Shown one piece after another: positions 52,667 through 61,776 of a DNA stretch of 64,000 bases. The DNA lies in contig JAHDSF010000006.1 in assembly GCA_018432935.1 (NCBI GenBank), positions 248,001-312,000 of the forward strand. Direction: 5' to 3'. Position numbers and translations under genes: made by a program. Source of the DNA: Rhodospirillales bacterium (GTDB lineage: Bacteria; Pseudomonadota; Alphaproteobacteria; Rhodospirillales; Shumkoniaceae). The notes below the pieces were generated by a model. The model saw only the letters and a program-made list of their open reading frames with translations. It ran no database searches and was not told the origin of the DNA. Positions within the stretch are counted from its first letter, which is position 1. Each line of letters begins with the position of its first letter.

Positions 52667-54103
52667 TCATATCCGTTCTCGCGGTGGCCTGCGGCCGCTC
52701 CAGGGCGCCGCCTTTTCCAGTTGTCCGCTCAGACGCAAGAGGGTTGCCTCGTCGCCGAAACGGGCGGCGATCTGCACGCCGATGGGTAGGCCCTCGGCGC
52801 TCCAGTGCAGGGGAACCGATGCGGCAGGCTGGCCGGTGACGTTGAACTGCGGCGTGAAGGCCTGCACCGACATCAGGGTCTCGGTGAACCGGTCGAGGTC
52901 CTTGTCCATCATGGTGATGGTCCCCAGGGGCCATGGTGGCCGGGTCAGGGTGGGCGTGATCAGCGCATCGTAGGTCTCGAAGAACGGGGCGAAGCCGCGC
53001 GCGACGTAATGGAAGGCTCGCGTCGCCTCGAGGTATTCGCGGCCGGTCCTGCGGGCTCCCTCCTCGGCCAGGAGCCGGGTGATCGGCTCCAGGTCGTCCG
53101 CTCCCGGAGCCGGCAGCCCGAGCTGCCTCTGCTGAGCTAGGTTGGCCGCAAGATTTACTCCCCACAACGTGCGGAAGTGGGGCATCAGGCCGGCGAGGTC
53201 GAATTCCGGGGACGTCTCCTCGACGATGTGGCCGAGGGACTCGCACAGCCTGGCTGCGCGCGCCACACCTTCCTTACATTCGGCGTGGACCGGGTAGCCG
53301 CCGGGTGCCCGGGTCGTCACCGCGATGCGCAGGCGGCCCGGATCGGTCTCCGGCTCGGCGGCGAAGGGGCGGGCCGGGGGCGGCGCCCAATACGGATCGC
53401 CCGGGGCCGCGCCGCAGGTAACGTCGAGCAGGGCCGCGCTGTCGCGGACCGTGCGGGTGATCGCGTGGTAGGCAGTAAGGCCGCTCCACACTTCTCCCAC
53501 GTCCGGCCCCACGGGGGTGCGTGCCCGCGTCGGCTTGAGACCGAACAGCCCGCAGTTGGCCGCCGGGACACGGATCGAGCCGCCGCCGTCGTTGGCTCCC
53601 GCTGCCGGTACCATGCCGGCCGCCACGGCGACCGCCGAGCCTCCGCTGGAGCCGCCGGCACTGCGGTCGCGGCGCCAGGGGTTGAAGGTCGTCCCGGTGA
53701 ACACCGGCTCGGTGGCCGCGCACAGGCCCATTTCGCAGGTGTTGGTCTTGCCGAGGATTGTCATGCCCGCGACGCGGCAGCGGGTGACGATTGTACTGTC
53801 GCGGGGTGCCACCCAGTCTGCCAGGTAGCGGCTGGCGGCGGTGGTGGGAAAGCCGGCGCAGTGAACGCCAAGGTCCTTGACGAGATAGGGCACGCCCGCC
53901 AGGGGCGCCTGCGGCACCGGGGCCGGGGGTTCCCACCGTGGATCGTCATAGAACCGGCAGATCACTGCATTGAGGGCCGGGTTCAGGTGCTCGATGCGGT
54001 CGATGGCGGCGGCAGCCAGTTCGCGGGGCGTGATCTGGCGGTTGCGGACCAGTTTGGCCAGCCCCACCGCGTCGAAGCTCTCGTATTCCGGAAAACGCAC
54101 CAT
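52667..54103 (-). CDS. Amidase-signature hydrolase linked to TRAP system 3
   Basis: A 478-residue amidase-signature enzyme. The catalytic triad is visible as Lys76 (VPYLVKDLG), the cis-Ser in [17 protein letters not shown] (about 152) and the nucleophile Ser176 in [15 protein letters not shown]. It shows GTTFNPW-type AtzF/GatA-like context but has no GatB/C partner nearby, so it is a stand-alone amidase. It starts 8 bp after the dctM stop of TRAP system 3 and is thus the last gene of that operon, suggesting that the imported compound is an amide or is released by one. The ATG at 54103 is the family start. Confidence 0.88.
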   Translation of the reverse strand: MVRFPEYESFDAVGLAKLVRNRQITPRELAAAAIDRIEHLNPALNAVICRFYDDPRWEPPAPVPQAPLAGVPYLVKDLGVHCAGFPTTAASRYLADWVAPRDSTIVTRCRVAGMTILGKTNTCEMGLCAATEPVFTGTTFNPWRRDRSAGGSSGGSAVAVAAGMVPAAGANDGGGSIRVPAANCGLFGLKPTRARTPVGPDVGEVWSGLTAYHAITRTVRDSAALLDVTCGAAPGDPYWAPPPARPFAAEPETDPGRLRIAVTTRAPGGYPVHAECKEGVARAARLCESLGHIVEETSPEFDLAGLMPHFRTLWGVNLAANLAQQRQLGLPAPGADDLEPITRLLAEEGARRTGREYLEATRAFHYVARGFAPFFETYDALITPTLTRPPWPLGTITMMDKDLDRFTETLMSVQAFTPQFNVTGQPAASVPLHWSAEGLPIGVQIAARFGDEATLLRLSGQLEKAAPWSGRRPPRERI

Positions 54104-54111
54104 TTGGCGCC

Positions 54112-55398
54112 TCAGTCGATCAGCCCGAACAGGCGGGGCAGCGTCAGGGAGATGGCGGGGACATACCCCAGCGCCAGGATCAGGAGGAAGTTGGCGACCA
54201 GGAACGGCAAAATGGCTCGGCTCAACTGGGACATGCCGATCTTGGCCACGTCGCAGACGGCGAACAGCACGTTGCCGACCGGCGGAGTGCAGAAGCCGAT
54301 GTTGGCGTTGACAATCATCATGATGCCGAACTGGATCGGATGCATGCCGACCTCGTAGGCCAGCGGCGCGATCGTCGGTGCAAACAGGATGATCATCACC
54401 GCCGGATCCAGCCACATGCCCATGATCACGAAGAAGGCGTTGATCATGAAGGTCAGGACGTAGGGATTGTCGGAAAATGACTTGAAGCCGTGCTTGACCA
54501 GGGTCGGCACGTTCTCGACCCCGAAGATCCACGAGATCAGGGCGGCTCCGGCGATGATCAGGAACAGCTTCGAGGAATCGTAGGCGGTGTTGCCCAGGAT
54601 CTCGGGAAGTTGGCGCATCTGTAGCGTGCCGAACACGAGCGTGCCGACGATCACGGCGTAGCCCACCGAGACAGCGGCTGCTTCGGTGGGCGTGAACAGG
54701 CCGCCGAGGATGCCGCCGACGATCAGCACCGGCATCACAAGGGCGAGCAGTGCGTCCCGCAGCCGGCCCAGGAATAACTGGGCGGTCACCGGAACCTCAC
54801 GCTTAGGGTAGCGCCGGCGCTCGGCCAGGATCTTGACCACGGCCATGTCGGTCAGCCCCACCAGCAGTCCGGGGATGATGGCGCCGACGAACATGGTGCC
54901 GATCGAGACGTTCATGGTCGCCGCGTAGATGACGATGATGGTGCTGGGTGGGATGATCGGACCAATCAGCGAGGCCGATGCGGTGACCGCGGCGGCGAAC
55001 GGCCGGTCGTAGCCCTGTCTTTCCATGTTGGGAATGAAGACCCGTCCCAGCGCTGCGACTTCGCCCAGCGCCACCCCGGTGATGCCCGCAAACAGGATGC
55101 TGGCTAGAACGTTCACCTGCGCCAGGCCGCCACGGATGCGGCCGATGATCAGGTTGGAGAATTCGATCAGGCGCTCCGAGATTCCGGCCTTGTTCATGAT
55201 CTCGCCGGCCAGGATGAAGAATGGAATGGCCATCAGCACGAAGGCGTTCATGCCGTTGAAAAGCTGCTCGGCGACCAGGTACAGGTCCTCGCCCTTGATC
55301 AGCAGGTAGGCCAGCGACGACAGGGCGAGGACGAAGGCGATCGGGGCGCCGATGAACAGCAAAAGAAAGAACAGGGCGACGCAGGTACCTAGAGCCAT
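54112..55398 (-). CDS. TRAP transporter large permease (system 3, DctM family)
   Basis: A 428-residue permease with about twelve helices: FIGAPIAFVLALSSLAYL, MAIPFFILAGEIMNKAGI, GITGVALGEVAALGRVFIP, IGPIIPPSTIIVIYAAT, LFTPTEAAAVSVGYA and CTPPVGNVLFAVCDVAKIG. The ATG at 55398 gives the standard start (MALGTCVALFF); the frame extension to 55458 lies in the dctQ gene. The amidase follows 8 bp downstream. Confidence 0.92.
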   Translation of the reverse strand: MALGTCVALFFLLLFIGAPIAFVLALSSLAYLLIKGEDLYLVAEQLFNGMNAFVLMAIPFFILAGEIMNKAGISERLIEFSNLIIGRIRGGLAQVNVLASILFAGITGVALGEVAALGRVFIPNMERQGYDRPFAAAVTASASLIGPIIPPSTIIVIYAATMNVSIGTMFVGAIIPGLLVGLTDMAVVKILAERRRYPKREVPVTAQLFLGRLRDALLALVMPVLIVGGILGGLFTPTEAAAVSVGYAVIVGTLVFGTLQMRQLPEILGNTAYDSSKLFLIIAGAALISWIFGVENVPTLVKHGFKSFSDNPYVLTFMINAFFVIMGMWLDPAVMIILFAPTIAPLAYEVGMHPIQFGIMMIVNANIGFCTPPVGNVLFAVCDVAKIGMSQLSRAILPFLVANFLLILALGYVPAISLTLPRLFGLID

Positions 55399-55426
55399 GG
55401 GATGATCTCTCGCGAGCGGGGAGGTC

Positions 55427-55915
55427 TCAGGTGCGGCGGAACAGAGCGACGGCATCACGCAGGAGATTGAGCGTCTCGAACACCATCATCAGGCTTCCGC
55501 CGACCGGCAGCGCCAGATAGGCCCAGAACATCGAGACATCGATCGATGCGAAACGCGTGACCTCCATGAACCGGGCCGTTTGCCAGCCCTGCGCGATGAG
55601 AACGCCGAGGTAGCCCAGGATTGCGGTCCGCGTCAGCAGAGTGAGCGCATGCATCAGCCCAGGCGACATCATCTGCGTGAAGAAGTCGACCCGGATGTGC
55701 GCATTGTCGCGCAGGGCCACCGACGCGGAGAGCATGACCATCCAGACCATGAGGTAGCGGGCGACCTCTTCCGACCACTTGAAGGAAAAGCCGAAGAAGT
55801 AGCGGGTGCAGACCTGTGCCAGCACCATTGCGGTCATGGCCGCGAGCAACACCCTGGAGATCCACCCGCAGGCGGTGGCTATCGCATCGAGCGCGCGGGT
55901 GACGGGGGCAGGCAT
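55427..55915 (-). CDS. TRAP transporter small permease (system 3, DctQ family)
   Basis: A 162-residue four-helix protein. VLAQVCTRYFFGFSFKWSEE and RDNAHIRVDFFTQMMSPG are DctQ signatures. The ATG at 55915 is preferred because the 21 upstream codons are Pro/Arg-rich and precede the first helix; the alternative start is 55978. It lies between dctP (67 bp upstream) and dctM (28 bp downstream) of the same operon. Confidence 0.88.
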   Translation of the reverse strand: MPAPVTRALDAIATACGWISRVLLAAMTAMVLAQVCTRYFFGFSFKWSEEVARYLMVWMVMLSASVALRDNAHIRVDFFTQMMSPGLMHALTLLTRTAILGYLGVLIAQGWQTARFMEVTRFASIDVSMFWAYLALPVGGSLMMVFETLNLLRDAVALFRRT

Positions 55916-55982
55916 GGTCTGCGACCTCGGTTCGAGACAGGGGGGCCGGGAGCGTGGGGATGCCCCCGGCCGGTTCAAGCGG

Positions 55983-57020
55983 TCAACGCCCGCTTTCCGC
56001 CTTGGCGACGGCAGCCAGCAGCTCGTCCACCCATGCCGGGTCGACGTTGCTCTTGAGCCATTTCACCGCCGATGCCTGGGTTGCGTCTCGGAACATTTTC
56101 TGTTCTTTCGGGGTGGGGGCGTAGATTTCCATCCCCTTCTTCTGCAGATACTCGATGCCCTGCGCCTCGTTGGCGACGCTCAGGCCCCGATTGGTGGCCA
56201 GGACCACCGGCACGGCACCCTGGATGGCAGTCCTGAATTCCGGCGCCAAGTCCTGGTACCACTTCTCGTTCACGACCACGGTCATCACGCCGTACACATG
56301 GCCGTCGAGGACCATGTACTTCTGCACTTCCTCGAGCTTCGGCAGAAGGAAGGTGGGAACGGCGTTCTCCTGTCCGTCGGCGACTCCGGTCTGCAGCGAC
56401 GTGTAGACCTCGCTCCAGTTGATTGGCGTGGCCGATCCCCCCAGGTCCTCCACGATCTTCATGTGGAGCGGGATGTTCATGGTACGGATCTTCAGCCCTT
56501 TCATGTCGGCAGGGGAGCGGATCGGGCGCTTGCTATTTGTGTAGTGGCGGAAGCCGCCGTTCTCCTGCCAGAACAGGGGCCGCATCCCGGTCTTCTTCGC
56601 CATGTCCTCGATCAGCTTCTGGCCGAAAGAGCCGTCCAGCACCTTCCACGCCACCTCGCGGGAAGGGAAAAGGTAGGGGATGGATAGGATCTGGATCAGG
56701 GGGTAGGTGGTCGCGAAGTGCCCGTCGGCCGGATCGGTGGCCTGGATGGTGCCGCGGCGGACCTGATTGACCATCGATTCGATGTTGCCGAGCTGGCTGC
56801 CGGGATAAAGCTCGACTTTCATGCGGCCGCTGGTTCGGGCCTCGATCTCGTTTTTCAGCACCAGGTGGGAAGTCCAGGCCTGGTTGAATTCCTTGACCGG
56901 ATTGTTGATGCCGAACTTCATGACCACCGGGTCCGCCGCTAGGCCGTTGCCGCAGGCCAGCAGCAGCGCCGCGCCGGCAAGGCCGACCCGCAAGGCGAGC
57001 CGTCGATTCGAGGTGCACAT
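55983..57020 (-). CDS. TRAP transporter periplasmic binding protein (system 3, DctP family)
   Basis: A 345-residue solute-binding protein with a signal peptide (RLALRVGLAGAALLLACGNGLAA). It has VMKFGINNPVKEFNQ, GLKIRTMNIPLHMKIVEDLG with the carboxylate Arg179, and SEVYTSLQTGVADGQENAVP, the full canonical DctP pattern. A carboxylate ligand is expected. It is the first gene of the dctP-dctQ-dctM-amidase operon. AAACCCATG is preceded by GGAGG. The operator palindrome at 57040-57060 lies 20 bp upstream. Confidence 0.93.
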   Translation of the reverse strand: MCTSNRRLALRVGLAGAALLLACGNGLAADPVVMKFGINNPVKEFNQAWTSHLVLKNEIEARTSGRMKVELYPGSQLGNIESMVNQVRRGTIQATDPADGHFATTYPLIQILSIPYLFPSREVAWKVLDGSFGQKLIEDMAKKTGMRPLFWQENGGFRHYTNSKRPIRSPADMKGLKIRTMNIPLHMKIVEDLGGSATPINWSEVYTSLQTGVADGQENAVPTFLLPKLEEVQKYMVLDGHVYGVMTVVVNEKWYQDLAPEFRTAIQGAVPVVLATNRGLSVANEAQGIEYLQKKGMEIYAPTPKEQKMFRDATQASAVKWLKSNVDPAWVDELLAAVAKAESGR

Positions 57021-57039
57021 GGGTTTCCTCCGAGTAAAA

Positions 57040-57060
57040 TCTAATATCTGATATATTAGA
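57040..57060. promoter_or_regulatory. Operator palindrome between dctP (system 3) and the GntR gene
   Basis: TCTAATAT (57040-57047), spacer CTGAT and ATATTAGA (57053-57060) form a perfect 8-bp inverted repeat. It is one of the most AT-rich spots in the window and sits in the 147-bp divergent gap. It is a strong candidate site for the adjacent FCD-type regulator, positioned to block dctP transcription. Confidence 0.75.
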
Positions 57061-57167
57061 CCCCAGATCCTCGTGGTGTCAAACCACTCCTTGCGCTATT
57101 CTCTCATGGAAGTGCCGGCGCGACGTACGCATCGACCTGCCGGCGGCACGAGGCAAACGGAGGAAAG

Positions 57168-57869
57168 ATGTCCGCGGACGGCATGATGGCGGGTGACCGC
57201 TCGAGCCCCCCGCCGTCGTTGACCGATTATGCGACCGGAAAGATCCGCGACGCGATCATTGAAGGAACAATCGCGTTGGGCGCCAAGCTGTCGGAGAAGG
57301 ACCTGTCGGCAGCGTTGGGCATCAGCAAGACCCCGGTGCGCGAAGCGTTGCTGCGGCTGAAGAACGAGGGGCTCATCGACATCCGTCCGCGGATCGGCAC
57401 CTATGTCTTCTGTCTGGAGCGGCGCGACATCGAGCGCATCGGCGAATACCGACGGATCCTGGAATCCAGCGCCGTCGAACTGGCCATGAACCGCAACGGC
57501 GAACGGCTTGGGGCTTCCTTGCGGCGCTCGGTGGAACGCATGGGCGCCGACCTGGAGGGCGGCAGGGTGGCTGACTACGTGCGCGAGGATGCCGTCTTCC
57601 ATCAGATAATCTTCGAGAACTGCGGCAACGAGTATGTGGCCGAGGGCTACCGGTCCATTGCCTCTAAGGTGCAGGCAGTTCGCAACCGCCTGTCGCACGA
57701 TCGCCAGACGCTGGACCGTTCGTTCGCCGATCACTTGCGCATCGTGGACACGGTGGAGAGCGGCGACCTGCCTGCCGCAAAGACCCAGATCCTTGAGCAT
57801 GCGGCCATCCACGCCGGTATGAGCGAGTGGATGTACGAGACCTATCTGAAGTCGACGCTGCCGGGATGA
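57168..57869 (+). CDS. GntR-family regulator (FCD domain) of TRAP system 3
   Basis: A 233-residue regulator. DNA-binding domain: LTDYATGKIRDAIIEGTIALG, AALGISKTPVREALLRLKNE and GLIDIRPRIGTYVF. FCD domain (about 80-215): YRRILESSAVELAM, the metal ligand pattern REDAVFHQIIFENCG and a late FADHLRIVDTVESGD. It is divergent from the TRAP system 3 operon and probably represses it until the ligand appears. A perfect GGAGG lies before the ATG at 57168. Confidence 0.9.
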   Translation: MSADGMMAGDRSSPPPSLTDYATGKIRDAIIEGTIALGAKLSEKDLSAALGISKTPVREALLRLKNEGLIDIRPRIGTYVFCLERRDIERIGEYRRILESSAVELAMNRNGERLGASLRRSVERMGADLEGGRVADYVREDAVFHQIIFENCGNEYVAEGYRSIASKVQAVRNRLSHDRQTLDRSFADHLRIVDTVESGDLPAAKTQILEHAAIHAGMSEWMYETYLKSTLPG

Positions 57870-57987
57870 CGCCTTCGTACAGGCCCGTCCGGACACACGT
57901 CGCCTGACACTCCCGCGTATGCCGAATGGATGTCGGGACCGACCGTCCTAAACCCTTTGGGGCACCCCATACGCGCACCGGAAAACC

Positions 57988-58016
57988 TTGACGAAACCGG
58001 CGATTCGGGGCAGACT
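57988..58016 (+). promoter_or_regulatory. Possible promoter of the structured RNA
   Basis: TTGACG (57988-57993) is followed after 17 bp by CAGACT (58011-58016). The -35 is good and the -10 is weak (three of six). Confidence 0.35.
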
Positions 58017-58017
58017 C

Positions 58018-58171
58018 TCAGGTGAAGTAGTGGCGCTTCGGCGTCACGAAATAGCCGTCACAACCCGTGTGACGACTGCAGTGCCGGATCATTACCGCGG
58101 ATGGTCCGCGCCGTGAGCAGAGCAAGAGAGTTATGAGAGCCGGAGGGCTGGGACCCACGGCTCTCATTTTA
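58018..58171 (+). ncRNA. Candidate structured small RNA or leader upstream of the Sua5-type gene
   Basis: Four stems occur in 140 nt: GTGGCGC-TTCG-GCGTCAC (58030-58047, with a UUCG tetraloop), CGTCACA-ACCCG-TGTGACG (58056-58074), CGCGGA-TGG-TCCGCG (58096-58110), and a 10-bp stem ATGAGAGCCG/CGGCTCTCAT (58133-58142 and 58158-58167) with an inner GGG/CCC pair, followed by TTTTAT. The last is a good intrinsic terminator. The region contains no coding frame of its own. It could be a free small RNA or an attenuator leader for the following gene. I do not recognise it as a known family. Confidence 0.55.
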
Positions 58172-58183
58172 TGGAACATTCGG

Positions 58184-59146
58184 GTGAGCCAGACCCTTCC
58201 CCTTCGCCTTGGCAGTTCTCGCTCCGATCTCGACTGCGCCGCAGCCCTTCTGCGCGAGGGCAGGCTGGTCGCGTTCCCGACCGAGACCGTCTACGGTCTG
58301 GGCGCGCTGGCGGCCGACGGCCGCGCCGTGGCCGCGATCTTCGCCGCCAAGGGCCGGCCGCGCTTCAATCCCCTGATCGCCCACTACGCCGATCCGTCGG
58401 ACGTCGCCCGCGACGTCACGGTGACGCCGCTGGCGGCGAAGCTGGCGGCCCGGTTCTGGCCGGGCCCGCTGACCCTGGTGCTGCGACGGCGCGAGGGAAC
58501 GCGGGTTTCGCCTCTGCTGAGCGCCGGACTGGATACGCTGGCGGTTCGGGTTCCGTCGCATCCGGTGGCCCACGCTCTGCTCGCCGTCTGCGGGGCCCCG
58601 GTGGCGGCGCCAAGCGCCAACCGCTCCAACGCCATCAGCCCGACCACCGCCGAGCACGTCCTCCGCTCGCTGGGATCGGCGGTGGCGGCCATCGTCGATG
58701 GCGGCGCCTGCCCGGTCGGGGTCGAATCCACCGTGGTCGACGCCACCGGCACGGCTCCAATCCTGCTGCGGCCGGGCGGGGTTCCGCTGGAAGAGATCGA
58801 GGAGGTCGCGGGGCCGGCGGGACGGCCGGCGGCGGATGCCGCCCCGACCTCGCCGGGCATGCTGAAGCGGCACTACGCTCCCTCCATCCCGCTGCGGCTC
58901 GACGCACGCGAGGCGGGACCTGGCGAGGTCCTGCTGGGCTTCGGTCCCGAGGCGCCGGAAGACGCCGCCAACCTCAGCCGCAGCGGCGATCTCGCCGAGG
59001 CAGCCGCCAATCTGTTCGGCATGCTGTGGGAGCTGGACCGCGCGCCGCATCGCGGCATTGCGGTGATGCCGGTGCCCGAGCGCGGCCTCGGGCAGGCCAT
59101 CAACGACCGCCTGCGGCGCGGCGCCGCGGCCCGAGAAGAGCCATGA
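58184..59146 (+). CDS. sua5: L-threonylcarbamoyladenylate synthase (Sua5/YwlC type)
   Basis: A 320-residue enzyme that makes threonylcarbamoyl-AMP for the t6A37 modification of ANN-decoding tRNAs. The YrdC domain has LVAFPTETVYGLGALAAD, KGRPRFNPLI, WPGPLTLVL and PSANRSNAISPT; the Sua5-specific C-terminal domain follows (residues about 210-315). The start is uncertain: a GTG at 58184 lies after the terminator hairpin, whereas the ATG at 58133 lies inside it. Neither has a strong ribosome-binding site. The stop overlaps the next gene (ATGA). Confidence 0.88.
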   Translation: MSQTLPLRLGSSRSDLDCAAALLREGRLVAFPTETVYGLGALAADGRAVAAIFAAKGRPRFNPLIAHYADPSDVARDVTVTPLAAKLAARFWPGPLTLVLRRREGTRVSPLLSAGLDTLAVRVPSHPVAHALLAVCGAPVAAPSANRSNAISPTTAEHVLRSLGSAVAAIVDGGACPVGVESTVVDATGTAPILLRPGGVPLEEIEEVAGPAGRPAADAAPTSPGMLKRHYAPSIPLRLDAREAGPGEVLLGFGPEAPEDAANLSRSGDLAEAAANLFGMLWELDRAPHRGIAVMPVPERGLGQAINDRLRRGAAAREEP

Positions 59147-60552
59147 ATCGCCTCGAGGCGTTGCAGAGGTTGAAGGCGGCGCTCGGCCCGGCCGGCTTCC
59201 TCGACGCCCCCGCCGACGTCGCTCCCTATCTTCGCGAGACCCGCGACTACTATGTGGGCGCCTGCGATGCGGTGGTGCGGCCCGCGTCGGTGGCCGAGGT
59301 CGCGGAAACGGTACGCCTGTGCGCCGCGGCGAAACTCCCCCTGGTGCCGCAGGGCGGTAACACGGGACGCCAGGGCGGCGCGGTGCCGGACGGCGGCATT
59401 CTGCTCAGTACGACCCGCCTCAACCGGATACGCGAGGTCGATGCGGCCAATCTGACCCTCACCGCGGAAGCCGGTTGCGTGCTGGCGACGATCCAGGCGG
59501 CGGCGGCCGAGGCCGGCTGCCTGTTTCCTTTGAGCCTGGCGGCCGAGGGGAGCTGTCAGATCGGCGGTAACATCGCCAGCAACGCCGGCGGCCTCCAGGT
59601 GGTACGCTATGGCAACACCCGCGATCTCGTCCTGGGGCTCGAGGTCGTGCTTCCCGACGGCCGGATCTGGGACGGGCTGCGGGCGCTGCGCAAGGACAAC
59701 ACCGGCTACGACCTCAAGCACCTGTTCATCGGCTCGGAGGGGACGTTGGGGGTCATCACCGCCGCCGTCCTCAAGCTGTATCCGGCGCCGGAGACCATCG
59801 TCACGGCACTCGTGGCCGCGCCCTCTCTCGAGGCGCTGTTCGAGGTCTTCGCGGCCGTGCGCGACGTGTGCGGTGAGGCCTTGACGGCTTTCGAGATGAT
59901 GCCGCGGATCGCGCTCGAGTTCGTGCTCGCCCATGCCCAGGGGGCTGTCGATCCGTTCTCGGCGCCCCATGCCTTCTACGGTCTGGTCGAGTTGTCGAGC
60001 CCGATCCCCGAAGCAGACCTGCGTAGCCCGCTTGAGAAGGTGCTTGCCCGCAGGCACGGGGACGGCATCCTCGCCGATGCGGTGATCGCCGACAGCGTGG
60101 CGCAGCGTAACCGCCTGTGGGCCTTGCGCGAAGCGGTCCCCGACGCCCAGAAGCCCGAGGGGGTCAGCATCAAGCACGACGTCTCGGTGCCGGTCTCCCG
60201 CATTGTCGGCTTCGTGCGACAGGCTTCGGATGCGGTGGAGCGGGAGATTCCCGGAGTTCGCGTGGTGGCGTTCGGCCACATGGGCGACGGCAATGTCCAC
60301 TTCAACCTGACCCAACCGGCAGGCTGGCCCGCCGAGGACTTCATGGCGCAATGGGCCCGGATGAACCGGATCGTCCACGACATCGTCGAGGAGTTCGGCG
60401 GCAGCATCAGCGCCGAGCACGGGATCGGCAGGCGCAAGAAGGACGAGCTCCTGCTGTACAAGACGCCGGTCGAAATCGAGCTCATGCGGGCAGTGAAGAA
60501 GGCCATCGATCCTGCCAACCTGATGAATCCCGGCAAGGTCATCGACGTGTAG
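59143..60552 (+). CDS. FAD-linked oxidase (D-2-hydroxyacid dehydrogenase/GlcD type)
   Basis: A 469-residue flavoprotein. FAD-binding motifs are LVPQGGNTGRQGGAVPDGG (about 67-85), EGSCQIGGNIASNAGG and KDNTGYDLKHLFIGSEGTLG. The C-terminal FAD-linked oxidase domain has FGHMGDGNVHFNLTQP and SAEHGIGRRKKDELLLY. Relatives oxidise D-lactate, D-2-hydroxyglutarate or glycolate; the lack of GlcE/F neighbours argues for a D-2-hydroxyglutarate-dehydrogenase-like single-subunit enzyme. It overlaps the Sua5 gene by 4 bp. Confidence 0.88.
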   Translation: MNRLEALQRLKAALGPAGFLDAPADVAPYLRETRDYYVGACDAVVRPASVAEVAETVRLCAAAKLPLVPQGGNTGRQGGAVPDGGILLSTTRLNRIREVDAANLTLTAEAGCVLATIQAAAAEAGCLFPLSLAAEGSCQIGGNIASNAGGLQVVRYGNTRDLVLGLEVVLPDGRIWDGLRALRKDNTGYDLKHLFIGSEGTLGVITAAVLKLYPAPETIVTALVAAPSLEALFEVFAAVRDVCGEALTAFEMMPRIALEFVLAHAQGAVDPFSAPHAFYGLVELSSPIPEADLRSPLEKVLARRHGDGILADAVIADSVAQRNRLWALREAVPDAQKPEGVSIKHDVSVPVSRIVGFVRQASDAVEREIPGVRVVAFGHMGDGNVHFNLTQPAGWPAEDFMAQWARMNRIVHDIVEEFGGSISAEHGIGRRKKDELLLYKTPVEIELMRAVKKAIDPANLMNPGKVIDV

Positions 60553-60644
60553 GCGGGGTCGCGCGCACCACGGGCGAGCAAATCCCTTTCGCTTGATCTT
60601 TCCAAGGATTTCCCGCACCTTCGCGGCCGAAGCTCCGGGGCAAC

Positions 60645-61772
60645 ATGCGACTGCTTTCGCGATACATACTGGTTCAGCTCGCGGTGGGGATGATTCTCGT
60701 CACCGCGGGGCTGACCTGCGTCATCTGGCTGACACAGTCGCTGCGCTTCATCGACTGGATCGTCAATCGCGGCCTGACCGCCGGCATGTTCCTGTACATG
60801 ACCGTGCTGCTGCTGCCGAGCTACCTGACGGTGATCCTGCCGATCGCGCTGTTCGCCATCATCGTCTTCACCTACAGCAAGATGATCACCGATCGCGAGT
60901 TGGTGGCGATGCGGGCCGCCGGCGTCGGCCAGGTGCGGCTGGCAAGCCCGGCTCTCGTCCTCGCGTTCCTGGTCATGGGCTTCTCGTATGCCCTCAACCT
61001 GCAGTTCCTGCCGGAATCGTACCGCACGTTCCGTGAGTTTCAGGCAGAGTTCCGCGACCGGTTCTCCCACGTTCTGCTGCAGGAGGGCGCCTTCAACGTC
61101 ATCGAGCGCAATTTCACCGTCTACGTCCGCGAGCGGACCAAGGACGGCCAGCTTCTTGGCATGATCGTCCACGACTCCCGCGACCCCAAGCGGCCGGCGA
61201 CCCTGATCGCAGAGCGGGGCGCCATGGTGAGGACCGAGGACGGCGGTACGCGGGTGGTGGTCTTCAACGGCAATCGTCAGGAGGTCGACCGCCAGAGCAA
61301 GGACTTCAAGATCGTCTATTTCGACCGCTACACCCTTGAGCTGCCGCACGCCGGCGAAGCCGGCGGACCGCGCTATCGTGAGGCCGAGGAGCGCCACCTG
61401 AGCGAGCTTTTCCATCCCGAAAGCGATCCGCTTCTCAACCCCAAGGACATCGGGCGCTTTCGGACGGAGGGACACCGCCGCCTGCTGACGCCGCTTCAGG
61501 CGGTGGGTTTCGCGCTGATCGCCCTGGCTACCATCCTTTCGGGCACCTTCACCCGGCGCTCCCAGCCGCATCGGGTGACGCTCGCGGTGCTGTTTCTGAT
61601 CGCCGCTCAGGCCGCCGATCTCGGGTTGCGAAACCTGAGTGCGCGGCAGCCGGCGCTGACCGCCGTGATGTACCTCAACACGCTGCTTCCGATCGCCCTG
61701 GGGGCGTACTACCTGCTGCGTGGGCCTCGCATGCGGCCCTCGGCGGCTGCGGCGCCTCCAGCCTCAGGATGA
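60645..61772 (+). CDS. lptF: LPS export permease LptF
   Basis: A 375-residue inner-membrane protein with six helices in a 3 + 3 arrangement around a periplasmic beta-jellyroll (about 110-270). It begins LLSRYILVQLAVGMILVTAG, and contains RFIDWIVNRG, LLPSYLTVILPIALFAIIVFTY and the conserved TPLQAVGFALIALATILSG after the soluble domain. With LptG it forms the ABC transporter that extracts LPS from the inner membrane, using LptB encoded elsewhere. lptG starts 4 bp after its stop. Confidence 0.93.
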   Translation: MRLLSRYILVQLAVGMILVTAGLTCVIWLTQSLRFIDWIVNRGLTAGMFLYMTVLLLPSYLTVILPIALFAIIVFTYSKMITDRELVAMRAAGVGQVRLASPALVLAFLVMGFSYALNLQFLPESYRTFREFQAEFRDRFSHVLLQEGAFNVIERNFTVYVRERTKDGQLLGMIVHDSRDPKRPATLIAERGAMVRTEDGGTRVVVFNGNRQEVDRQSKDFKIVYFDRYTLELPHAGEAGGPRYREAEERHLSELFHPESDPLLNPKDIGRFRTEGHRRLLTPLQAVGFALIALATILSGTFTRRSQPHRVTLAVLFLIAAQAADLGLRNLSARQPALTAVMYLNTLLPIALGAYYLLRGPRMRPSAAAAPPASG

Positions 61773-61776
61773 GCCC

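Larger units (their letters stand above)
57870..58183. other. Gap between the GntR gene and the Sua5-type gene
   Basis: A 314-bp gap without a protein gene. The first about 115 bp show nothing. The remainder carries a -35-like TTGACG (57988-57993) and a run of four hairpins described separately. Confidence 0.5.

Noticed and set aside
57870..58183. A tRNA gene in the largest gap
   Set aside because: The hairpins do not form a cloverleaf, and no GTTC-R-A-N-Y T-arm is present.
58171..59142. The upstream half of the 793-codon frame that ends with the FAD oxidase
   Set aside because: It is the +1 shadow of the Sua5-type gene; the oxidase starts at 59143.
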